From Bermanella sp. WJH001 (GTDB lineage Bacteria > Pseudomonadota > Gammaproteobacteria > Pseudomonadales > Oceanobacteraceae): 64,000 nt of DNA. The number at the start of each line of letters is the position of its first letter. Position 1 is the first letter of the stretch. Positions 12,688 through 24,635 of the stretch are shown here, in pieces. A program made the position numbers and the translations under genes. The stretch covers positions 434,001 through 498,000 of the forward strand of contig NZ_JASJOO010000002.1 of the NCBI RefSeq assembly GCF_030070105.1, read 5' to 3'. Under the pieces are notes generated by a model. The model was not told the DNA's origin. It made no database searches and saw only the letters and a list, made by a program, of their open reading frames with translations.

Positions 12688-13035
12688 ATGTATGAAAGTA
12701 ATCTAACCTTATCTATGGAAGATGACAGTAAAGATGAGGCTCATGGCATAGCTGTTGCACCAGTTAAACCTGAGCTCAAAAGACCGTCAATGTACCAAGT
12801 TATCATGCTTAATGATGATTATACGCCGATGGATTTTGTCATTGAGGTTTTGACCTTGTACTTTTCAATGGATATAGAAAAGGCATCACAGGTGATGCTG
12901 GCCGTACATACACAGGGCAAAGCAGTATGTGGGGTTTTCACTAAAGATATTGCCGAAACAAAAGCTGCCCAAGTAGTGGCTTTTGCTAAAGAAAATCAGC
13001 ATCCTTTAATGTGTGATGTTCAGAAGGTTAAATAA
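12688..13035 (+). CDS. clpS: ATP-dependent Clp protease adaptor ClpS
   Basis: 115 residues from the chosen ATG at 12688; the frame is open back to 12598, but the upstream part has no family similarity, and known ClpS proteins carry a 20-40 residue flexible N-terminus before the core. The core shows the N-degron binding elements: [16 protein letters not shown] (Asn and Asp pair holding the alpha-amino group) and [22 protein letters not shown]. ClpS delivers proteins with Leu, Phe, Tyr or Trp N-termini to ClpAP. It stands 11 bases before clpA. The leucyl-transferase gene bpt nearby makes such N-degrons. Confidence 0.93.
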   Translation: MYESNLTLSMEDDSKDEAHGIAVAPVKPELKRPSMYQVIMLNDDYTPMDFVIEVLTLYFSMDIEKASQVMLAVHTQGKAVCGVFTKDIAETKAAQVVAFAKENQHPLMCDVQKVK

Positions 13036-13046
13036 AGGGGAACCTT

Positions 13047-15317
13047 ATGCTAAATCGAGATCTAGAAGCCACCCTAAATACTGCATTTAAAGAGGCCAGA
13101 GCCAAGCATCATGAATTCATGACGGTTGAGCACCTTCTTTTATCATTGGTTACAAATGATGCCGCCAAAGAGGTGTTAGTTGCCTGCGGCGCTGAAATAG
13201 ACCGGTTAAGCAAAGACCTGCAAGACTTTGTTGATTCTACAACGCCTCTATTAAATGAAGCGGATTCTGAGCGAGAAACACAACCAACACTTGGTTTTCA
13301 GCGTGTATTGCAGCGAGCAGTGTTTCATGTACAAAGCTCAGGTAAATCAGAAGTAACTGGGGCCAATGTATTGGTCGCCATTTTCAGTGAACAAGAAAGC
13401 CAGGCTGTTTATTTTCTAAAGCAGCAAAATATTGCTCGTATTGATGTTGTTAACTTCATTAGCCATGGCATTTCTAAGCTAACTGGGGAACAAGAAGAAA
13501 CCGAAGCAGAAAACCTTGAAGAGGATTCTTCGAGTGAAAGCACTTCAGCAGCTCTTGATAATTACGCAACCAATCTCAACAAGTTAGCCAAAGATGGCAA
13601 AATAGATCCATTAATTGGTCGAGATGAAGAGCTATTGCGCTGTATCCAAATTTTATCTCGTCGTCGTAAAAACAACCCACTTTTAGTAGGTGAGTCGGGT
13701 GTAGGTAAAACAGCAATTGCAGAGGGCTTGGCTAAGCGAATTGTTGACAATAAAATTCCTGAGGTAATGAAAGACGCTGTTGTTTACAGCTTGGATATGG
13801 GTGCTCTGCTTGCTGGTACCAAATATCGTGGTGACTTTGAAAAGCGTTTCAAGGCACTACTTGCAGAACTAAAACGCCAGCCTCATTCAATTTTGTTTAT
13901 TGATGAAATTCACACCATTATTGGTGCTGGTGCTGCATCAGGTGGTGTCATGGATGCTTCTAATTTATTGAAGCCATTGTTAAGTGGTGGTCAGTTACGC
14001 TGCATGGGCTCAACAACCTTTAATGAATTTAGAGGCATTTTTGAGAAAGACAGTGCACTTGCACGACGCTTCCAAAAGATTGATGTACTTGAGCCTAATG
14101 TTGAGGATACCTATAAAATCCTTAAGGGCCTCAAAACTCAATTTGAGGAGCACCATCATCTTAAATATACCGACAAGGCTTTGCGTGCGGCGTCTGAGTT
14201 GGCGGATCGCTACATTCGTGATCGTCATATGCCAGATAAAGCAATCGACGTTATTGATGAAGTAGGGGCAGGGCAACAACTGCTTGCAGCTAGCAAACGC
14301 AAAAAGGTCATTCAGGTTGCTGATGTCGAAAAGGTCGTTGCGAAAATAGCACGCATTCCATCGCGCACCGTTAATGTCGATGATAAAAAAGCTCTACAAA
14401 ATCTTGATAAAAACATGAAGATGATGGTTTTTGGCCAGGATGAAGCCATTACTGGATTAGCTAATGCCATCAAGCTGTCGCGTGCAGGCTTGAAATCACC
14501 AGAAAAACCAATAGGTTCCTTTTTGTTTGCAGGCCCAACGGGTGTTGGTAAAACAGAGGTAACTAAGCAGCTAGCCCATGTGATGGGAATGGAACTTGTA
14601 CGCTTTGATATGTCTGAATACATGGAAGCTCATACCGTATCTCGTTTAATAGGCGCACCTCCAGGTTATGTTGGTTACGACCAAGGAGGCTTATTAACAG
14701 AGGCGGTAAATAAAACACCACACTGTGTGCTTTTGCTCGATGAGATTGAGAAAGCACATCCAGATGTGTTTAATTTACTGCTGCAGGTTATGGATCACGG
14801 CACCCTGACTGATAATAATGGGCGTAAAACAGACTTCCGCCATGTGGTATTAATTATGACAACAAACGCGGGCGCTGAAATAAGCAGTCGCCGTTCAATT
14901 GGTTTTAATGAACAAAACCATACAACGGATGCAATGGAGGTGATTCGCAAACAATTCACCCCTGAATTCAGAAATAGATTGGATGCGATTATTCAATTTG
15001 ATGCGCTAGGTAAAGATGTCATTGGTCATGTGGTTGATAAGTTCTTAACAGAACTGCAGTCTCAACTTGATGATAAGAAAGTCGTTATTTATGCATCGGA
15101 TGATGCAAGGTCATGGTTGTCTGAGCATGGGTATGACCCACAAATGGGTGCAAGACCGATGGCTCGACTAATTCAGGATAAGGTGAAAAAACCTTTGGCT
15201 GAAATGATTTTATTTGGAGAGTTATCTGAGAAAGGCGGTACAGTCAGAATTGATCTAAAAGAAGATGAAATTGTCCTGTCGGTCATTCACGATGAGATAG
15301 TTGAACTAGAGAGCTGA
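13047..15317 (+). CDS. clpA: ATP-dependent Clp protease ATP-binding subunit ClpA
   Basis: 756 residues, full length. An N-terminal ClpN double repeat (1-140, binding ClpS), an acidic linker (about 145-168), first AAA+ module with Walker A GESGVGKT (215-222) and second with GPTGVGKT (496-503). The IGF/L-type loop needed to dock on ClpP is visible as SIGFNEQ after the second module. It is the hexameric unfoldase of ClpAP. Good Shine-Dalgarno AAGGGGAA precedes ATG. It is co-transcribed with clpS and ends at a strong terminator. Confidence 0.97.
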   Translation: MLNRDLEATLNTAFKEARAKHHEFMTVEHLLLSLVTNDAAKEVLVACGAEIDRLSKDLQDFVDSTTPLLNEADSERETQPTLGFQRVLQRAVFHVQSSGKSEVTGANVLVAIFSEQESQAVYFLKQQNIARIDVVNFISHGISKLTGEQEETEAENLEEDSSSESTSAALDNYATNLNKLAKDGKIDPLIGRDEELLRCIQILSRRRKNNPLLVGESGVGKTAIAEGLAKRIVDNKIPEVMKDAVVYSLDMGALLAGTKYRGDFEKRFKALLAELKRQPHSILFIDEIHTIIGAGAASGGVMDASNLLKPLLSGGQLRCMGSTTFNEFRGIFEKDSALARRFQKIDVLEPNVEDTYKILKGLKTQFEEHHHLKYTDKALRAASELADRYIRDRHMPDKAIDVIDEVGAGQQLLAASKRKKVIQVADVEKVVAKIARIPSRTVNVDDKKALQNLDKNMKMMVFGQDEAITGLANAIKLSRAGLKSPEKPIGSFLFAGPTGVGKTEVTKQLAHVMGMELVRFDMSEYMEAHTVSRLIGAPPGYVGYDQGGLLTEAVNKTPHCVLLLDEIEKAHPDVFNLLLQVMDHGTLTDNNGRKTDFRHVVLIMTTNAGAEISSRRSIGFNEQNHTTDAMEVIRKQFTPEFRNRLDAIIQFDALGKDVIGHVVDKFLTELQSQLDDKKVVIYASDDARSWLSEHGYDPQMGARPMARLIQDKVKKPLAEMILFGELSEKGGTVRIDLKEDEIVLSVIHDEIVELES

Positions 15318-15340
15318 TGCTCTCTGGTTTGAATAGGCAT

Positions 15341-15367
15341 AAAAAAAGCCCCTTTGGGGCTTTTTTT
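15341..15367 (+). terminator. Terminator between clpA and infA
   Basis: Compact hairpin AAGCCCC-TTT-GGGGCTT flanked by seven A and seven T; bidirectional, between convergent clpA and infA. Confidence 0.9.
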
Positions 15368-15368
15368 A

Positions 15369-15587
15369 TTAGCGAGCGCGGTAGGTAATGCGCCCTTTGC
15401 TTAAGTCATAAGGGGTCAGTTCAACTTTCACCTTATCACCTGTCAGAATACGGATGTAATTCTTACGCATTTTACCTGAGATATGCGCCGTAACAACATG
15501 GCCGTTTTCAAGCTTAACGCGGAACATTGTGTTTGGAAGGGTATCAACTACCTCGCCATCCATTTCAATGTGGTCTTCTCTAGACAT
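15369..15587 (-). CDS. infA: Translation initiation factor IF-1
   Basis: 72 residues, the standard length. Single S1-like OB domain: [27 protein letters not shown] and [11 protein letters not shown] are the invariant IF-1 signatures. It blocks the ribosomal A site during initiation. Third gene of the minus-strand aat-bpt-infA cluster. Confidence 0.98.
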   Translation of the reverse strand: MSREDHIEMDGEVVDTLPNTMFRVKLENGHVVTAHISGKMRKNYIRILTGDKVKVELTPYDLSKGRITYRAR

Positions 15588-15646
15588 TCATTCACCTGGG
15601 ATACATTCAAAACGGAGCGCATTTTGCCTGAATTTCATGCAGTTGG

Positions 15647-16384
15647 CTAGGCCTGCGCGGGCAAGGATTGCCAATTATCCCCATTAAATATCTCAAGTGG
15701 CTGAAATTGCACCTTGTAATGCATTTTTTGGCTGTTTTTCACCCAATACCCAAGATAGACATAAGGCAGATTCATTTCTCTTGCTATCTTGCACAGTAAA
15801 AGTACTGCCAACGTTCCTGGGCTCGATTTTTCAAAGTCCGGGTCGAAGTAGGTATAAATAGCACTGAGCCCATCATCAAGAGCGTCCGTCACACAGCAAG
15901 CAACAAGCTGGTCTTCGAGCCTTATTTCTAGAAAATAGCTGTATTTTTCTGCTGAAGTTAAAAATCCGCGGTATTGCTCAGGTGAGGGGGGATACATATC
16001 ACCATCACTGTGACGCTGATTAATATATTTTTCATACAGCTCGTAATGCTCTTGCGTGTATTGAGAGCTACAAAGGGTGTAGCTTAAATTTTTATTACGA
16101 TTAAGAATCCGCTTAAAACGCTTGCTCGCTAGGTTGATTTCTTGTGCGCAAACACGGCATGATAGACAGGCATCACATTGTTTGCAGTGAGGGCGATAAA
16201 AGTGATTGCCAGACCGGCGAAACCCTATACGTGTAAGCTGAGAATATTGATGCCAGCTAGGAGGTGTCTCATGATCAAGAAATACTGAATTAGCTTTCTG
16301 ATTCGCAAGATAACTACAAGCATGATCCTCACTTAGTGTTAATAGTTTTATTTGCTGGGCATTGTTGGAATGCACTTCATCCAA
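15647..16384 (-). CDS. bpt: Aspartate/glutamate leucyltransferase (Bpt)
   Basis: 245 residues; ATE1/Bpt family. It attaches leucine from Leu-tRNA to N-terminal Asp or Glu, creating substrates for ClpS-ClpA. Features: cysteine-rich N-terminus HCKQCDACLSCRVCA, the NHFYRPHC stretch, and the acyl-transferase core RHSDGDMYPPSPEQYRGF. It overlaps aat, whose product performs the related reaction on Lys/Arg N-termini, by eight bases. This region thus packs the whole N-degron pathway (aat, bpt, clpS, clpA) into 5 kb. Confidence 0.95.
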   Translation of the reverse strand: MDEVHSNNAQQIKLLTLSEDHACSYLANQKANSVFLDHETPPSWHQYSQLTRIGFRRSGNHFYRPHCKQCDACLSCRVCAQEINLASKRFKRILNRNKNLSYTLCSSQYTQEHYELYEKYINQRHSDGDMYPPSPEQYRGFLTSAEKYSYFLEIRLEDQLVACCVTDALDDGLSAIYTYFDPDFEKSSPGTLAVLLLCKIAREMNLPYVYLGYWVKNSQKMHYKVQFQPLEIFNGDNWQSLPAQA

Positions 16385-17069
16385 AATTCCATTCCTCTTT
16401 GGGTTCTAATCTAATAGCGACATTCAATTTTTTTAAAAACTCAGCCCTTGGAATTTCGATGGCCCCCAAGCTCTCTAAATGAGGATTGTGAACCTGACAG
16501 TCTATGATCTCAAATCCCCAGTCACTAAGCTTTTTACATAAAAAAGCAAAAGCAATTTTACTTGAATTACTTTTTTTGGAGAACATAGATTCCCCAAAAA
16601 ATGCCCTGCCAATGGCTATGCCATATAGCCCGCCAATTAACTCGTTCTCGTCCCAGCATTCTACCGAGTGTGCGTAACCCAGCTTATGTAAATTGCTATA
16701 GCTTTCAATTATATGGGTATTAATCCAGGTGCCATCTTGTTTTAACCTAGGGGCCGCACATTCAGTTACAACCTCTTTAAAGCATTTATTACTGGTCACT
16801 TTATAGCCAGACTTTCTGATTGCTTTTGAAAGACTTCTAGATGGCTTAAATTCATCCGGTATAAGCACGCACCTAGGGTCAGGAGACCACCACAGAATAG
16901 GGTCATCTTCACTATACCAAGGGAAAATCCCAAGACTATAAGCATTTAAAAGCCGTTCGCAAGATAAGTCCCCACCAGCAGCAAGCAAACCATTTGGTTC
17001 TTTTAATGCATATTCATGGCGTGGAAATAGCCTTGGATCGTCATTTAACCATTGAATTGGCTGGGACAT
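16377..17069 (-). CDS. aat: Leucyl/phenylalanyl-tRNA-protein transferase
   Basis: 230 residues, full length. It adds Leu or Phe to proteins with N-terminal Arg or Lys, marking them for ClpS/ClpAP. Conserved segments WWSPDPRCVL, GLYGIAIGRAFFGESMFS and FEIIDCQVHNPHLESLGA are present. First gene of aat-bpt-infA; divergent from ftsK, with 78 bases between the starts. Confidence 0.97.
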   Translation of the reverse strand: MSQPIQWLNDDPRLFPRHEYALKEPNGLLAAGGDLSCERLLNAYSLGIFPWYSEDDPILWWSPDPRCVLIPDEFKPSRSLSKAIRKSGYKVTSNKCFKEVVTECAAPRLKQDGTWINTHIIESYSNLHKLGYAHSVECWDENELIGGLYGIAIGRAFFGESMFSKKSNSSKIAFAFLCKKLSDWGFEIIDCQVHNPHLESLGAIEIPRAEFLKKLNVAIRLEPKEEWNFG

Positions 17070-17147
17070 AAGAAAGCCTGCTAGATAATTTCAGCTGACA
17101 CAGTACAATCAGAGATAATAATTACAATATTCTAGGCTATTAGCTAA

Positions 17148-19514
17148 GTGCTTCAAAATAAAGAAAAAGTTAATATAGATTGGCACTCCCAGTTAAACGC
17201 AGTCATTAAAGAGGCTAGGGTTTTGCTGTTGATTTCCCTTGCTGCTTTCTTATTACTGTCTCTGCTTTCATACAGCACAACGGATCCAGGCTGGAGGCAG
17301 GCACAAAGTGGCCTGTCTGTGGGAAATTATGGTGGTCGAATAGGTGCCTTTATATCAGACCTACTTTTTTCACTGTTCGGCCAAATGGCTTATCTTCTGG
17401 CTGTCATACCGATTCTTCGTGGCGTGCAGCGTTTTAGAGGTATAGATATAAAATATGGTTGGGCCGGCTGGGCTTGGCGATTCACCGGTGTGCTGCTAGT
17501 CATTCTTGCAGGCTGCGTTTTAACGCATCTTTATGATGGCAATACAGGCCTGCCTAGTGGCAATGGCGGTGTGATTGGTCAAACTCTTGCCACACCCTTA
17601 GCCATGTATCTAGGGCTTGCTGGTGCCACTATTCTTTTGATTGTTTTCTTTTTGTTTGGTCTTACGGTTTGCGGTGATATCGCTTGGCTATCCACATTGG
17701 ATGTAATTGGAGGTAAAACCTTACAAGCATATGAATGGTTAAAATCATCTATCTCTAGGATGAAAACACCAGCAAAGTCGCAATCAATTAATGCCATTAA
17801 AAATGAAACACCACAACAAACCGCTCACATCCCGGTATTAAATGTTAAGCATGAGCCAAGAGCGACTGAAGAGAAAACACCAGTAGTCGCGTTACTTAAA
17901 AAACCTATTAAGAAAATCTCTCAAAAAATTGAAGAAGTGGCTGAAGAGAAAAAGATTAAAATTCAGCCATTTGAGAAAAAATCGCAACCAAGTCTTGGCG
18001 TTCAAGGCAAGCTTTTCGAAAAATCCGAGCTGCCTTCTCTTGCATTGTTAAGCCACCAAGATGGCCCCCAAGAAACAGGTTACAGCGCTGACAAGCTAGA
18101 AGAGATGTCTCGGCTGCTTGAGCAAAAGCTGCAGGATTTCGGCGTAAAAATCGAAGTTGTTGCTGTGAATCCTGGCCCGGTTATTACCCGCTTCGAAATA
18201 CAGCCTGCTCCTGGGGTTAAGGCATCTAAAATCACAAATCTTGCGAGCGACTTGGCCCGTTCACTGGCCATGGTCAGTGTTCGTGTGGTTGAAGTAATTC
18301 CAGGAAAATCAGTGATGGGCCTAGAAATACCAAATGAAAATAGAGCCATGGTATTTTTAGGCGATGTGCTAGCTGCCCATGAATACCAAAAAATGAGCTC
18401 GCCATTATCATTTGCGCTTGGTCATGACATTGCTGGAGACCCAGTAACGGCCGACTTAGCGAAAATGCCACATTTATTGGTGGCTGGTACAACCGGCTCA
18501 GGTAAGTCGGTTGGTGTGAATAGCATGATCATTAGCATGTTATATAAAGCCGGCCCTGAAGATGTGCGCATGATCATGGTTGACCCCAAAATGCTTGAGC
18601 TGTCAATTTATGAAGGCATCCCACACTTACTAACCCCTGTCATCACGGACATGAAAGAGGCCGCCAATGGATTGCGCTGGTGTGTGGGTGAAATGGAGCG
18701 TCGCTATAAACTTATGGCAGCAATGGGTGTACGTAACCTGGCCGGCTATAACAAAAAAATACTTGAAGCCATAGAAGCAGGGGAGCCATTGAAAGATCCA
18801 TTCTGGAAGGCCGAAGAGAGTTTTGATGAATATGCCCCAGACTTAGGAAAGTTACCTTACATTGTGGTGGTGATTGATGAATTTGCCGACATGATGATGA
18901 TTGTTGGGAAAAAAGTTGAGGAGCTGATTGCACGAATTGCTCAAAAAGCTCGAGCAGCTGGAATCCATTTAATATTAGCCACACAGCGCCCCTCAGTTGA
19001 TATTATTACAGGTTTAATAAAGGCAAACGTACCCACTCGAATGGCGTTTCAAGTGAGCTCTAGAATCGACTCTAGAACCATTCTAGATCAAGGTGGAGCG
19101 GAACAACTACTAGGGCACGGCGATATGTTGTATTTGCCGCCCGGTACTTCACTGCCTATACGTGTTCATGGTGCATTTGTTGATGACCATGAAGTGCATG
19201 CGGTAGTGGCTGACTGGAAAGCCCGCGCAAAACCTGAATACATTGAATCCATTACGGACGGTGGTGAAAATAACATCGCGATACCAGGTTTTAGTAATGA
19301 AAGTGAAGACGGAGAAGCAGATGCGCTTTTTGATGAAGCAGTAGCATTTGTCACACAAACTAGAAAGGTCTCAATTTCCAGCGTACAACGAAAATTACGT
19401 ATCGGATACAATCGCGCCGCTCGATTGGTTGAAACAATGGAACAAGCTGGAGTAGTTTCTACTCCTAGTCAAAATGGTTCGCGAGAAGTTCTTGCTCCAC
19501 CACCTGTTAGTTAA
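17148..19514 (+). CDS. ftsK: DNA translocase FtsK
   Basis: 788 residues. Four N-terminal membrane helices (about 25-190) anchor it at the septum; a short charged linker (about 200-310, far shorter than in E. coli) leads to the RecA-like motor with Walker A GTTGSGKS (447-454) and [12 protein letters not shown]; the C-terminal gamma winged helix ([19 protein letters not shown]) reads KOPS and activates XerCD. The start is GTG at 17148: the codon just before it is a TAA stop and no ATG precedes the first helix. It is followed 11 bases later by lolA, as in many gammaproteobacteria. Confidence 0.97.
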   Translation: MLQNKEKVNIDWHSQLNAVIKEARVLLLISLAAFLLLSLLSYSTTDPGWRQAQSGLSVGNYGGRIGAFISDLLFSLFGQMAYLLAVIPILRGVQRFRGIDIKYGWAGWAWRFTGVLLVILAGCVLTHLYDGNTGLPSGNGGVIGQTLATPLAMYLGLAGATILLIVFFLFGLTVCGDIAWLSTLDVIGGKTLQAYEWLKSSISRMKTPAKSQSINAIKNETPQQTAHIPVLNVKHEPRATEEKTPVVALLKKPIKKISQKIEEVAEEKKIKIQPFEKKSQPSLGVQGKLFEKSELPSLALLSHQDGPQETGYSADKLEEMSRLLEQKLQDFGVKIEVVAVNPGPVITRFEIQPAPGVKASKITNLASDLARSLAMVSVRVVEVIPGKSVMGLEIPNENRAMVFLGDVLAAHEYQKMSSPLSFALGHDIAGDPVTADLAKMPHLLVAGTTGSGKSVGVNSMIISMLYKAGPEDVRMIMVDPKMLELSIYEGIPHLLTPVITDMKEAANGLRWCVGEMERRYKLMAAMGVRNLAGYNKKILEAIEAGEPLKDPFWKAEESFDEYAPDLGKLPYIVVVIDEFADMMMIVGKKVEELIARIAQKARAAGIHLILATQRPSVDIITGLIKANVPTRMAFQVSSRIDSRTILDQGGAEQLLGHGDMLYLPPGTSLPIRVHGAFVDDHEVHAVVADWKARAKPEYIESITDGGENNIAIPGFSNESEDGEADALFDEAVAFVTQTRKVSISSVQRKLRIGYNRAARLVETMEQAGVVSTPSQNGSREVLAPPPVS

Positions 19515-19525
19515 TTTGGAAGAAT

Positions 19526-20143
19526 ATGAAGTATTTAAATTTTTTATGGCTTTTTGTTTGCTTTTCAAGCTTTGCACAAAACCCTGAATATCAAAAATTA
19601 TCAAGCAACCTAGAGCGCTTAAATAATATACAGGCTGAGTTTGTGCAGCATACATTTGATGGTAAAGGTGCATTACTTCAAACACAGGCTGGCAAGCTTG
19701 CTTTAAAGCATCCAAATAAATTCAGATGGTCAAGTAATGAGCCTTTTGCGCAACTATTAGTTAGCAATGGTGAAACGCTATGGCAGTTCGATGAAGATTT
19801 AGAGCAAGTAACAATTCAGGCTTTAAATAAGAAGTTATCTGCAACTCCCGCGTTGTTGCTATCTGGTAATTCGCAGCAAATTGCCACTGAATACGATATT
19901 TATTCTGAAACGCTTCAAGACGAAGAGCACTTTGTATTGATTCCCAAACAGGTTGATGTGCTATTTGATCGGTTACGTTTAGAGTTTAATGCAGAAAAGA
20001 TGTTAACTAGAATGGTCATTCAAGATGAGGTTGGGCAAAAAACAATTATTCGTTTTCAAAACATAAAGTTCAACCAGTCACTCAATGACGGGGATTTTGT
20101 ATTTGAAATCCCTGTTGGCATCGATGTTATCCGAAACGAATAA
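19526..20143 (+). CDS. lolA: Outer-membrane lipoprotein carrier protein LolA
   Basis: 205 residues. Signal peptide of about 18 residues ending SFA, then the LolA half-barrel (IQAEFVQHTFDGKG, GKLALKHPNKFRWSSNEPF, ATPALLLSGN). It ferries lipoproteins across the periplasm from LolCDE to LolB. Start ATG has GGAAG seven bases upstream. It sits in the conserved ftsK-lolA-rarA order; rarA begins one base after its stop. Confidence 0.94.
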   Translation: MKYLNFLWLFVCFSSFAQNPEYQKLSSNLERLNNIQAEFVQHTFDGKGALLQTQAGKLALKHPNKFRWSSNEPFAQLLVSNGETLWQFDEDLEQVTIQALNKKLSATPALLLSGNSQQIATEYDIYSETLQDEEHFVLIPKQVDVLFDRLRLEFNAEKMLTRMVIQDEVGQKTIIRFQNIKFNQSLNDGDFVFEIPVGIDVIRNE

Positions 20144-20144
20144 A

Positions 20145-21479
20145 ATGCAAGATTCTCTGTTTGATAACAGCACTAATGCTCAGGAGCCCCTAGCCTCAAG
20201 AATGCGCCCAAATAATTTAAATGATTATTTAGGGCAGGACCATTTGCTGGGTGAAGGAAAGGCACTTAGAAAAGTTATTGAACACGGGCAACTACATTCA
20301 ATGATCTATTGGGGCCCTCCAGGTGTTGGGAAGACAACGCTTGCAAAATTGCTAGCCAATTATGCGGACGCCCATTTTCTTGCTTTATCTGCAGTCATGG
20401 ATGGTGTAAAGGAAATACGGGCGTGCATGGAGAATGCTAAGCATTTAAAGCAGCAAGGGAAGGGCGCGCTTCTTTTTGTTGACGAGGTACATCGCTTTAA
20501 TAAATCTCAGCAAGATGCATTCTTGCCATTTGTTGAAGATGGTACGGTTATTTTTATTGGTGCTACCACTGAGAACCCAAGCTTTGAGCTTAATTCAGCA
20601 TTACTCTCTCGTGCTCGTGTCTACAAGTTGAGAGGCTTGGGAATAGAAACCATTGATGGTCTTCTGCAAAAAACCACCACAATAGATAAACAAATCAAAA
20701 GCCTTGAAATTTCTATTAATTCTGATGCCTCGAGATTTTTGGCAAGCATGGCTGATGGGGATGCTCGTCGCGCTCTCAATCTACTAGAAATGGCAGCCGA
20801 TCTTGCACATGCAGACAACCAAACCTGCATTACAATTGAATTAGCTCAGGAAATAGCGCAAGAGTCGGTTAGGCAGTTTGATAAGGGCGGCGATATTTTT
20901 TATGAGCAGATCTCGGCATTACATAAATCAGTAAGAGGCTCCAATCCAGATGGTGCCATGTATTGGTACTGTAGAATGCTGGATGGTGGCTGTGATCCTT
21001 TGTATATTGCCCGCAGGGTGGTACGAATGGCCGCTGAAGATATTGGCAATGCAGACCCAAGAGGTTTAGAGGTCGCCATGAATGCTTGGCAAGCCTATGA
21101 GCGACTAGGCAGTCCCGAAGGTGAACTGGTGATTGCCCAGGCTATTAATTATCTTGCCTGCGCACCTAAAAGTAATGCTGTATATGTCGCATACAACCAG
21201 ACTAGAGAACTAATACGAAATACGCCTAGTTATGATGTGCCCATGCACTTGCGTAACGCGCCTACCAGTCTCATGAAAAAAGAGGATTACGGAAAGGAAT
21301 ACCGTTACGCTCATGACGAGCCACTCGCATACGCTGCTGGCGAGTGCTACTTACCAGAAGACCTTAAAGATCATCGTTTTTACCATCCGGTTGATCGAGG
21401 GCTTGAATCTAAAATAGCCGCTAAATTCAAGTACTTTGCTCAACTTGATCAACAAAGCACCAAAAAGAGGTACGAATAG
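20145..21479 (+). CDS. rarA: Replication-associated recombination protein RarA
   Basis: 444 residues from ATG 20145 (MQDSLF), matching the usual length of about 447; an upstream in-frame ATG at 20124 would overlap lolA. MgsA/RarA AAA+ ATPase of the clamp-loader class: [20 protein letters not shown], Walker [11 protein letters not shown], Walker [21 protein letters not shown], sensor [18 protein letters not shown]. The tetramer acts at stalled forks and gaps with SSB. No clear ribosome site at either start, so translation is probably coupled to lolA. Confidence 0.95.
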   Translation: MQDSLFDNSTNAQEPLASRMRPNNLNDYLGQDHLLGEGKALRKVIEHGQLHSMIYWGPPGVGKTTLAKLLANYADAHFLALSAVMDGVKEIRACMENAKHLKQQGKGALLFVDEVHRFNKSQQDAFLPFVEDGTVIFIGATTENPSFELNSALLSRARVYKLRGLGIETIDGLLQKTTTIDKQIKSLEISINSDASRFLASMADGDARRALNLLEMAADLAHADNQTCITIELAQEIAQESVRQFDKGGDIFYEQISALHKSVRGSNPDGAMYWYCRMLDGGCDPLYIARRVVRMAAEDIGNADPRGLEVAMNAWQAYERLGSPEGELVIAQAINYLACAPKSNAVYVAYNQTRELIRNTPSYDVPMHLRNAPTSLMKKEDYGKEYRYAHDEPLAYAAGECYLPEDLKDHRFYHPVDRGLESKIAAKFKYFAQLDQQSTKKRYE

Positions 21480-21482
21480 CCC

Positions 21483-21857
21483 ATGCATTATCTTGTAATC
21501 GCTATTGGAGGTGCATTAGGCGCCATGTCTCGGGCTTTTTTGAGCGCGCACCTCACTAAAATATTGGGAACAAGCTTTCCCTTTGCTACACTTGCCATCA
21601 ATTTTCTAGGCTCGTTCTTAATGGGTGTTTGTGCTGTCGTTATTCTTGATTACCTAAAAATGACAGGTTATTGGAGGGAGCTTGTAATGGTAGGCTTTCT
21701 TGGTGCTTTAACGACATTTTCTACTTTCTCCCTAGAAGGCTTAAATTTATTGCATTCTGGCCAATGGGCAGCTGCAATATCGTATTTTTCAGTTAGTGTT
21801 ATTGGTTGTGTATTTGCCTGTTTTGCCGGCTTTTATTTGGCCAAATTGTTTGTTTAA
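21483..21857 (+). CDS. crcB: Fluoride ion exporter CrcB/Fluc
   Basis: 124 residues, four membrane helices. The family signatures GGALGAMSRAFLS, FPFATLAINFLGSFLMG and GFLGALTTFSTFSLEG (the TTFSTF polar track) are intact. It exports fluoride as an antiparallel dimer. It begins three bases after rarA and 12 before serS ends the gap, a conserved order in many gammaproteobacteria. No fluoride riboswitch is visible, as the gene is inside an operon. Confidence 0.95.
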   Translation: MHYLVIAIGGALGAMSRAFLSAHLTKILGTSFPFATLAINFLGSFLMGVCAVVILDYLKMTGYWRELVMVGFLGALTTFSTFSLEGLNLLHSGQWAAAISYFSVSVIGCVFACFAGFYLAKLFV

Positions 21858-23158
<1,301 letters not shown>

Positions 23159-23159
<1 letters not shown>

Positions 23160-24562
23160 TGCAATTTCTGCCGCTTTTTTTCAGTTTAAAAGACCGCCCC
23201 GTGCTTATCGTTGGTGGCGGTGAAGTTGCCCTGCGCAAAGCCTCTTTACTGGTTAAAGCCAATGCCATGGTCCATGTTATTAGCCTTAATGTAAAACCTG
23301 AGCTTGATGCATTAATTTCAAAAACAGGTGGTCAAGTTTATACACGCGCCTTTGAAAAAAATGATGCGCTAGGCAAAACTTTAATTGTTGCTGCAACCGA
23401 TAATAAAGAGATTAATGCGCGCATTGCCAAGGATGCCGGTGAGCTTAATATTCCGGTAAATGTGGTTGATCAGCCTGAACTATGCAGTTTTATTTTTCCG
23501 GCCATAGTGGACAGAAGCCCAATCATTGCAGCAGTTAGTTCAGGTGGTAGCTCACCTGTACTGGCTCGTATTCTTAGGGCTAAATTAGAGACCGTTCTTC
23601 CCAGTGCCTATGGTCGTCTGGCTCAGCTTGCTGAAAAATACCGCATCCAAGTTAAGCAAACATTTTCCCATGTAAATCTTCGTCGCGGTTTTTGGGAGAA
23701 AGTCCTAACTGGGCCAGTAGCTGACCTTGTGTTTGCAGGCAAAGAACATGAAGCGGAAGCGCTGTTAAGCAAAGAACTTAACAGTAAAACTGAAACCAAG
23801 CGTGAACTGGGTGAAGTTTATTTAGTGGGTGCTGGGCCAGGTGATCCGGATTTATTAACATTCAAAGCTCTGCGTCTGATGCAACAGGCTGATGTTGTTT
23901 TGTTTGATCGACTTGTCAGTCAACCCATCCTTGATCTTTGCCGTCGTGATGCTCAAATGATCAACGTCGGCAAAGCTCGATCTGACCATTTAGTGCCCCA
24001 AGAAGGGATTAATCAACTATTGGTTGATTATGCCAAAAAAGGGCATCGCGTACTTCGTCTTAAAGGTGGCGACCCGTTTATCTTTGGTCGTGGCGGTGAA
24101 GAAATCCAAGAGCTTACTGAAAACGGTGTACCTTTTCAGGTTGTGCCAGGTATTACAGCAGCAGCTGGTTGCTCTTCATACGCAGGGATACCCTTAACCC
24201 ATCGTGATTTCGCGCAATCAGTTCGTTTTGTAACCGGTCACCTAAAAAATAACACGACGGATCTACCGTGGTCAGAACTTGCCTATACCAATCAGACAAT
24301 CGTCTTTTATATGGGTTTAATGGGTCTGCCAATTATCTGCAACAAGCTAATTGAACACGGGATGTCAAAAGATACACCTATTGCACTTGTGCAAAAAGGC
24401 ACCACACCTGAACAAAAGGTAGTAATAGCGACTCTAGATACCATGGTGAAAACCATTGAAAATCAAGAAATTAGCGCCCCTACACTGATAATTGTGGGAG
24501 ACGTGGTGTCCTTGCACTCTAAGCTAAAGTGGTTTGACCCAAATTTATCTCTTAGCATCTAA
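23159..24562 (+). CDS. cysG: Siroheme synthase CysG (trifunctional)
   Basis: 467 residues, the full fusion length. N-terminal Met8p-like dehydrogenase/ferrochelatase with NAD-binding [16 protein letters not shown] and [15 protein letters not shown]-terminal uroporphyrinogen-III methyltransferase with [34 protein letters not shown] and [20 protein letters not shown]. It makes siroheme from uroporphyrinogen III for sulfite and nitrite reductases. Overlaps serS by one base. Confidence 0.97.
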
Positions 24563-24570
24563 TAATCATT

Positions 24571-24633
24571 AGACCTTAGCCATTCTTTGTCTATGCTTAT
24601 ATTAAGCAAGGAAAAGCAGTGTAGCTGAGGTCT
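24571..24633 (+). repeat. Wide inverted repeat between cysG and the chemoreceptor gene
   Basis: AGACCTTAGC (24571-24580) and GCTGAGGTCT (24624-24633) can pair over 10 positions (nine Watson-Crick and one G-U) with a 43-base loop. The 3' arm ends two bases before the chemoreceptor ATG and takes up its leader. Function unknown; it may be a weak terminator for the serS-cysG message or a site affecting translation of the next gene. Confidence 0.4.
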
Positions 24634-24635
24634 AA

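Noticed and set aside
21470-21483. Fluoride riboswitch before crcB
   Set aside because: Only three bases separate rarA and crcB; no room for the aptamer and no fitting motif in the end of rarA.
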